A stretch of 26,934 nucleotides of DNA from Pigoraptor chileana (Eukaryota > Opisthokonta > Filasterea), in contig CALSCR010000437.1 of the NCBI GenBank assembly GCA_943704495.1, positions 1 to 26,934 of the forward strand, given 5' to 3'. The notes below the pieces were generated by a model. That model searched no databases and was not told the DNA's origin. It saw only the letters and a program-made list of their open reading frames with translations. Of this stretch, positions 22,057 through 26,934 are shown in pieces (position 1 is the first letter of the stretch; each line of letters begins with the position of its first letter). Both the position numbers and the translations under genes were made by a program.

Positions 22057-22100
22057 ATTCACAACGCACTCACAACGCACTCACTATGCACTCACTATGG
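22057..22100. repeat. Four 11-bp tandem repeats
   Basis: Units ATTCACAACGC, ACTCACAACGC, ACTCACTATGC and ACTCACTATGG lie head to tail about 255 bases upstream of the H3 start. The spacing is close to one helical turn. Confidence 0.8.
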
Positions 22101-22145
22101 AAAAGCAAAACAAAAGCGGAGAATGTGATTTATTTATTTTTTGAG

Positions 22146-22188
22146 CATTCAAATTCAACCACAAAAAAAAGAATTTGTGGTTTGAATG
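22146..22188. repeat. Imperfect inverted repeat
   Basis: CATTCAAATTCAACCACAAA at 22146-22165 pairs with TTTGTGGTTTGAATG at 22174-22188, leaving a five-base TTCAA bulge in the left arm. It could form a hairpin or bind a dimeric factor. Confidence 0.7.
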
Positions 22189-22661
22189 TTCTTTTTTGTA
22201 TGTGTGCTAATTTCACGCCCAAAAGTGCATTGGGCAACAGCCAATTTGCATCTTCCCATAGTGAGCTCCATACAAACGCGTTTTGATCCGACACAAATGT
22301 CCTGATTTACGATTTGGCGGCGGATCAAATGCAATTTTTGTGATGTCATGATTTCGCAATCCAAAAAAACTAAAAGGGAGGGTTACTTTGTGTATGAACA
22401 CAGGAGGGTTACAAATTGTATTATTTCGTCATTGACGCTTTAGAGGAGGATCGACTGGCTAACTTTTGCGAGAGACCGTAAAAAAATGTTATTGTAAATG
22501 ATGTCATTCATGCGTCACGATATTCAAAATTCGCGCGCTTTTCGGCCCATTGACAAAAAGTCAGTTTTGAACAACACACACGACTGCAAAAGATTACAGG
22601 CAGCAATACAACATAAATCAATGTATGAGCTTTTGTGTTGATTATTCGCAACAGCCGAATC

Positions 22662-24418
22662 ATGGCACAAGCACGTGCCCCTGTCGGCGACTGGGACAGC
22701 GGATCAGAGGGCACAAATGACGGGAATGATGGCGGCGTGTACACGGGCACACCGAAGAGCAGTCATGTGGATGTGCGACCAGTTGAGCGCCAGTTGAATG
22801 CACTCGAACCGACTGCGGAGCTGTTGGAGTACTATCGACAACGCGTCGCAGAGTCTGATGATGAGCGGAACGAATTGCTTGAAAGGATCGATAAGCTTGA
22901 AGTGGCGCAAGAGGAACTGGTGCGTAATCTCCCGACCCTATCGCTCGCAATGTTCCCCTTGCCCATTATCCAACTCAGACTTGTCGCTGTGCAATATTTG
23001 ATCTGGGGAAAGAAGTATGTCGTGGCCTATTGATGAGCTCTAGTCAGAATTCCTTTTTTTGACGATATGTATTGGGAGAACTCATCGTTCACATTTTTAT
23101 CTAGCCTGACTTCTGGTGATTGATTTAATTGTTCTGTGCGCAGCACAAACTCGAGTGGCAACTCCACCAGCGCGATGGAGAGATTCGCGGGCTTGAAAAA
23201 AACCTGGGTGAAGTCGCCCTTGGCTTACAGCAGGAGCGCGAGAACTGCGTCCGGCTGTATGCGGAAAACGAACGCTTGCGCAACCAGGAGATTGAAGATC
23301 GCAAAAAGATCCGACTGCTTCTCACCATGACGCAACCTGTTGTGCCTGAAACTACCTACATCAAAAGTGAGGATGAGGCTCCACTTCCGCGGCGCATGTG
23401 CCCACCACGACAATTGGATGGTCGGGGACCGGGAGGGCACAAACGGCCGCCGTTGGTGTCTACCTATGCATCTCGCCCTGCTACAGATGCAGGTTCAGCA
23501 GGCGCATCTCGACGTGTTAGCGAACCGGCATCCGACAAGGAGGCTAAAGCTAAAGCTGAAATGGAAAGTACATCCAAGGAGAGTATCATGCTTGAACTCG
23601 AGTCGCTTCGTCGGCAGGTGGATGCGCAGAAGGCGCAGTATAGGCAACACGTCGAAGCGCTGTATGAAGATCGCGTGCGTGCCGAACTAGCCGAGCAGAA
23701 GCGGAAGGATCGCGATGACGTTTCGATCGCACGGTTGGGTGAGCGCGTTAAGGAGCTTGAGGGGTCGCTGGTTGATACAACACGGCTGCTTGTGGAGAGC
23801 CGTTGCCGGTGGCGGCGAAGGGAGTCGCGACTGGTTGAGGACAACGCGCGCCTGTCATTCAACGCGCAGAGAGCGCAGGAGATGCTCGACAGACACCGGA
23901 TTGCAGCAGCGCGGGACGCTGTTGCCTTTAGAAAGGAAGTGCGGGAGCAGGGCGAGTCGCTTGTAGCAATGTACCGCCAGCAGAGCCTTGAATTGGAAGA
24001 CAAGTACGCCAAACTGAGGGAGGAATATGGTGCCATGAGATCGGCTCTCACTGCGGCGGCGGAGCGTCTATCCGAAAAGCTGAGACTAGAGCGATCCCAA
24101 CACGAGCGAGTGAAGCGGCGGCGTTCGATGGAGAAGGAGGGCTTCCGAGTTGAAATCGACACGCTGAGGTCGAGCGTAAAGACGCTGGAGCGCAGTCTTG
24201 TCGAGTCTGCGGCATTGCTTTCGGCGCTGAAGGCACAGGTGCGCGTGCAGGCGGGCGACGGCGTGAAGGGATCGTTGGGCGTTGGTATCTCCACGCGCGA
24301 TATTGACGCCCTGCGGATCATCTACGATTCCGCGAGGCAATCAAAGGCAGTCGCGGGTGAGCTCCAGTACCTCAAGGCCAAGATATACGGACTGGAAACG
24401 GATCTAAAGAGGGTGTGA
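22662..24418 (+). CDS. CCDC77: CCDC77-like coiled-coil (centrosomal) protein
   Basis: Two exons, 22662-22919 and 23144-24418, join in phase 0 to 510 residues; human CCDC77 is similar in length. The N-terminus is acidic and disordered. Then comes ELLEYYRQRVAESDDERNEL, followed by HKLEWQLHQRDGEIRGLEK, LQQERENCVRLYAENERLR and EDRKKIRLLL. The linker TTYIKSEDEAP follows at about residue 156. This order of blocks is what I recognise as CCDC77. A short Pro/Ser/Arg-rich linker (about 165-215) separates this from a long coiled coil (about 216-510) of Glu/Arg/Leu heptads. CCDC77 is known from centrosomes and centrioles, so this protein probably acts at the centriole or basal body. The ATG at 22662 starts the frame; an AATAAA lies at 24908-24913, 490 bases past the stop. 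The match is by motif order, without an alignment. Confidence 0.82.
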
Positions 24419-24948
24419 GCTTTACGTGAATTTGCCATCAACGCAGTCCGCCTTCCCCTCCCCGTAGTGACTGCTTGTGTGTACCGGCACCGTCCCGCAT
24501 ATATCCGCTCCTCCCAACGTCTGGACTCAGAATCATGAAGCACGAGCCTATTTGTCGTTTGGAATAGCGGTCTAATTAACGGCGGTTCGTTTGTATTCAT
24601 TCTCGTGTGCGTTCTGTTGTTGTTGTTTTTTATATATCTTTGAATCTGCCTTGTGTATTTGCGTGCGGCGGCTGCGTGCGTTTCTATGTGCAAAAACGTT
24701 CCTTTATGTGTCTGCCTCTGTAACTTACCCCGCCCCCCCCTCCCCCGTCTGCATTTTACCGTTGTGGAGACCCCAAAAAAATACTTATTATTCCAAACAC
24801 ATTGGACGCACTTTGCAATGAAACTGTGGCTCATTGCCAAGATGGCGCGTCCTAATCGAGTCTGTAAATGGCATAATTTAGACGTAATGGCCGAACATTG
24901 CATTCAAAATAAAACACGGTTGTATTGAAGTCAATGCCGTGTCTGAGC
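24419..24948. other. CCDC77 3' UTR and convergent intergenic region
   Basis: Contains the AATAAA at 24908-24913 on the plus strand, a likely poly(A) signal for CCDC77, close to the stop of the opposing FW-domain gene at 24949. No further gene seen. Confidence 0.55.
24908..24913 (+). terminator. Canonical poly(A) signal AATAAA
   Basis: AATAAA 490 bases after the CCDC77 stop codon, in the correct orientation and just before the convergent gene. Confidence 0.45.
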
Positions 24949-26544
24949 TCACTTTGAGGCAGCGGGTTCAAGCAGGAAGAGTGTCGCCGCCCGCACAATG
25001 GCCTCGCGGGAACAGAGGGCCTCCTCTGCGATGCCCAACTCCCGCAACCGTCGCTTCAATATCAGCGTAAAACGTTCCTGTGAAAGCGAAGCAAAGGAAC
25101 CATATAGAAACCGTTGGTGCAAGTTAGTGGGTTGACAAGACAACATGAACACAGCCCGTGACACTACATCAAAGAAACAAATAGAACAGCGAACCAAACT
25201 GGCTAAAACACACTCACGCACACACGCATACACGAGCATAAGCACACGTACAGACAAGCGAACACACACGCACACAAAAAGCGCTCACGCACACTTTCAA
25301 AATCGGGTCTTTCAGTCGTCCTCATATCATTGGATTGCGTTGTCTCGGTGTGATGGCGCACAGCAGATCGAGCGGTGTTCGGGGATCCACAATCGACATC
25401 CCACGCTCCCGACGACTGCCGGGGGGACGCGGGTGCGCGGGGGAAGGCACAGCCCCACTGATTCTCCACAGACTCCCCAGAGTGCACAGACGAGGTGCGC
25501 GACGCACTTCTCGCGAGAAGAGCGGTGCCTCGGTGTCCTTTGGCGTGGCTGCCATCCTCACGCCTCAGAAGGTTCTGCAGCAGATGGACGTTTTCGATGG
25601 TGAGTGGCGATGCCTCCATAGTGCTGTGGTCGGCGTCGCGGGGACGCAACGCAAGCCCTCCATGAGAGGTCTTTTCTCCGAATGAATGTGCTCTCAACAA
25701 GAGTGGATGCGATTGCACACACGCCGGGGAGCTCGACCTCCGAAAGAGCGAAGGCGATGGGGGTGAGTTAGACGAAACATCCAGTCCCTCATCCGGGGGT
25801 GTGCGCCCTGCAGTCACGTGCATCGGAAGTTTTCCCCGCGAGTCTATCTCGCGCTCGGGGACGGCACTCAGCGGCGGCGTTGACATTCGACGCATAGGTT
25901 GAGCGTCGTGTGAGGCCGCTGAGATGCCGCCGTATGCACTCGAGTGAGAGGCTGATCTTCGGTGCCCTCCAGCCACAACGGAAGCGCTCGAGGAAGGATA
26001 TCCCTGCAGATCCGACTTCATTGCTGTTGTTGTTGCGGCTGTTGTTGTTACCGCTGTTGTTGATGTTGTTGTTGCGGGAGGGGCTGTCGATCCAGTGACC
26101 CCAACACGCCCTAATATGCTGCGGACGAGACTGAATGGAGAGTAACCGCGGGGTGTTTGGGCTGTTGCTTGCTCCTTCATGGGCAACGCCTTCTTGGAGG
26201 CTACCAGGTCGACGGTGATGTCCACCCACACGCGGTGGCCAAAGCGCGTTCCGTCGGGAAGGGATAGCCGCCAATATCTGTAAACGGCAGATTGGATGCG
26301 TGTGAGTGCGCGCTCATATTTAGACATATTTTCAGACATTGGACCGCACAAAAAATATAAATGCATGACTAAATCTGCAGTAGCCACAAAAAACACAGCC
26401 GACGAAAGGGTTCCGACAACGTGACCCACCCGACATGCCTTCCCTCTTCAGCGGGCGCAACGAGCTCAATGGCAAGGTCGCGCTCTTCGCCAGGCTTTGT
26501 TGGTGCGATTGCGAGTTCAGTGACGCCGCCCATTGAATTGCCGC
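24949..26544 (-). CDS. FW-domain (NBR1/ILRUN-like) protein, 3' part
   Basis: Three exons are visible: 26430-26544, 25293-26277 and 24949-25077, all in phase. The 5' part lies beyond the right edge. The first two exons encode the second half of a four-tryptophan (FW) domain: GGVTELAIAPTKPGEERDLA, then IELVAPAEEGRHVG joined to YWRLSLPDGTRFGHRVWVDI. This resembles the PxE-x-D-ISV and GxY-x-x-WRL pattern of NBR1 and ILRUN, proteins acting in selective autophagy and in antiviral signalling respectively. About 290 Ser/Pro/Arg-rich residues follow, with a Thr/Ala run from a triplet repeat at about 26020-26080. The last exon encodes a probable helical segment (ERFTLILKRRLRELGIAEEA) that may be UBA-like. 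The donor AGT|GTGCGT at 25292 was chosen because it keeps phase 0. The acceptor at 26545 follows a run of 25 C. Confidence 0.82.
25203..25292. repeat. CA-rich tract in the last intron of the FW gene
   Basis: Imperfect CA and CGCA repeats. On the sense strand they are TG-rich and start directly at the donor (25292). Confidence 0.8.
26020..26080. repeat. Trinucleotide (GTT)n-like repeat in coding sequence
   Basis: GTT/GCT/GTT units on the plus strand; on the coding strand these are ACA/AAC-type codons giving a Thr/Ala-rich run in the FW protein tail. Confidence 0.75.
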
Positions 26545-26548
26545 CTTC

Positions 26549-26573
26549 GGGGGGGGGGGGGGGGGGGGGGGGG
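26549..26573. repeat. (G)25 homopolymer
   Basis: Twenty-five consecutive G on the plus strand. On the sense strand of the FW gene this is poly-C ending three bases before the AG acceptor, where it acts as the polypyrimidine tract. Confidence 0.92.
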
Positions 26574-26800
26574 TTGTTGAAAAGAGGGAGAAAATTGCAA
26601 TACTTCAGTTCCATGATCAGGTTGATTGCCATCGACCATAAGTTCCGACAAACTATGTGAAAGGAGTGCGAACCGAATCGGCTTTGACAATCATCTCAGT
26701 CTTGCCTGTGTTTTTCACTCTTTCTACTAATTACTAATGGAGATTGACAGAAAATGTAGGATTCAAGTATATGCCTGTCCGTCGACGCAATAACCAGAAG

Positions 26801-26850
26801 AGATGTAGGATTTCAAGTCAGAGTCTTGGGCACTGTGCCCATGGACTCCA
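26801..26850. repeat. Short dispersed repeat, copy B
   Basis: Matches 3493-3540 over about 50 bases, including CTGTGCCCATGGA. A shorter partial match (ATGTAGGATTCAAG) occurs at 26754-26767. It contains the palindromic GGGCACTGTGCCC. Confidence 0.6.
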
Positions 26851-26857
26851 ACCGGGA

Positions 26858-26860
<3 letters not shown>

Positions 26861-26920
<60 letters not shown>
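26861..26920. repeat. (TG)30 microsatellite
   Basis: Pure 60-base TG repeat near the right edge, just after dispersed repeat copy B. Confidence 0.97.
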
Positions 26921-26921
<1 letters not shown>

Positions 26922-26934
26922 AAACACTTGAAAT

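Larger units (their letters stand above)
21805..22661. promoter_or_regulatory. Divergent H3 and CCDC77 promoter region
   Basis: 857 bases between the two start codons. It contains four tandem 11-bp units at 22057-22100 and an inverted repeat at 22146-22188, both listed separately. A TGATGTCA-like site lies near 22339. Confidence 0.5.
26545..26934. other. Intron or 5' side of the FW gene, with repeats
   Basis: Presumed intron of the FW gene upstream of the acceptor at 26545. It holds a G25 run, a dispersed repeat copy and a terminal (TG)30. No exon of the gene is recognisable here. Confidence 0.5.

Noticed and set aside
23464-24321. 285-codon antisense frame inside CCDC77
   Set aside because: Ser/Arg-rich shadow of the Glu/Arg/Leu heptad coding strand.

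Overview
This is eukaryotic nuclear DNA. Nine of the ten recognisable or likely genes carry short spliceosomal introns, about 110 to 390 bases long. I could join exons across 31 introns with correct reading phase, and 30 of these are GT-AG; one intron runs off the left edge. Dinucleotide (CA/TG) microsatellites are very abundant, mostly inside introns. The gene set is that of an ordinary eukaryote. A CCDC77-type centrosomal protein suggests an organism with centrioles or flagella. I cannot place the organism further than a probable flagellate unicellular eukaryote with compact genes and unusual GTGNGT-type 5' splice sites.

Layout, left to right. Positions 228-998 (-): start of a membrane-anchored histidine phosphatase (phosphoglycerate-mutase-like), running off the left edge. 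1895-6469 (-): an eight-exon TMCO4/DUF726 membrane hydrolase of 869 residues. 6945-9560 (-): an eight-exon DCP2 mRNA-decapping enzyme. 10334-12323 (-): a four-exon OTUD3-type deubiquitinase. 13316-13573 (+): a doubtful small ORF. 14197-14670 (+): an intronless small type I membrane protein with tyrosine motifs in its tail. 15280-16019 (-): a two-exon, 173-residue multi-pass membrane protein that I do not recognise. 16936-20351 (+): a seven-exon protein with two dysferlin (DysF) domains, a coiled coil between them and a C-terminal membrane anchor. 21099-21804 (-): histone H3 of replacement type with two introns. 22662-24418 (+): CCDC77-like coiled-coil protein. 24949-26544 (-): the 3' part of a gene for a protein with a four-tryptophan (FW, NBR1/ILRUN-type) domain, running off the right edge.

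The genes do not form one pathway. They cover membrane lipid or lipase biology (TMCO4, DysF), RNA decay (DCP2), ubiquitin (OTUD3), chromatin (H3) and the centrosome (CCDC77). Two gene pairs are divergent and may share promoter regions: the 173-residue membrane protein with DysF, and H3 with CCDC77. No transposon coding sequence, tRNA, rRNA or CRISPR array was seen.

The most interesting items are the double-DysF, coiled-coil, tail-anchored architecture with an intron at the same place in both DysF copies, and a polarity of microsatellites within introns. On the sense strand, TG tracts tend to follow the 5' splice site and CA tracts tend to precede the 3' splice site.
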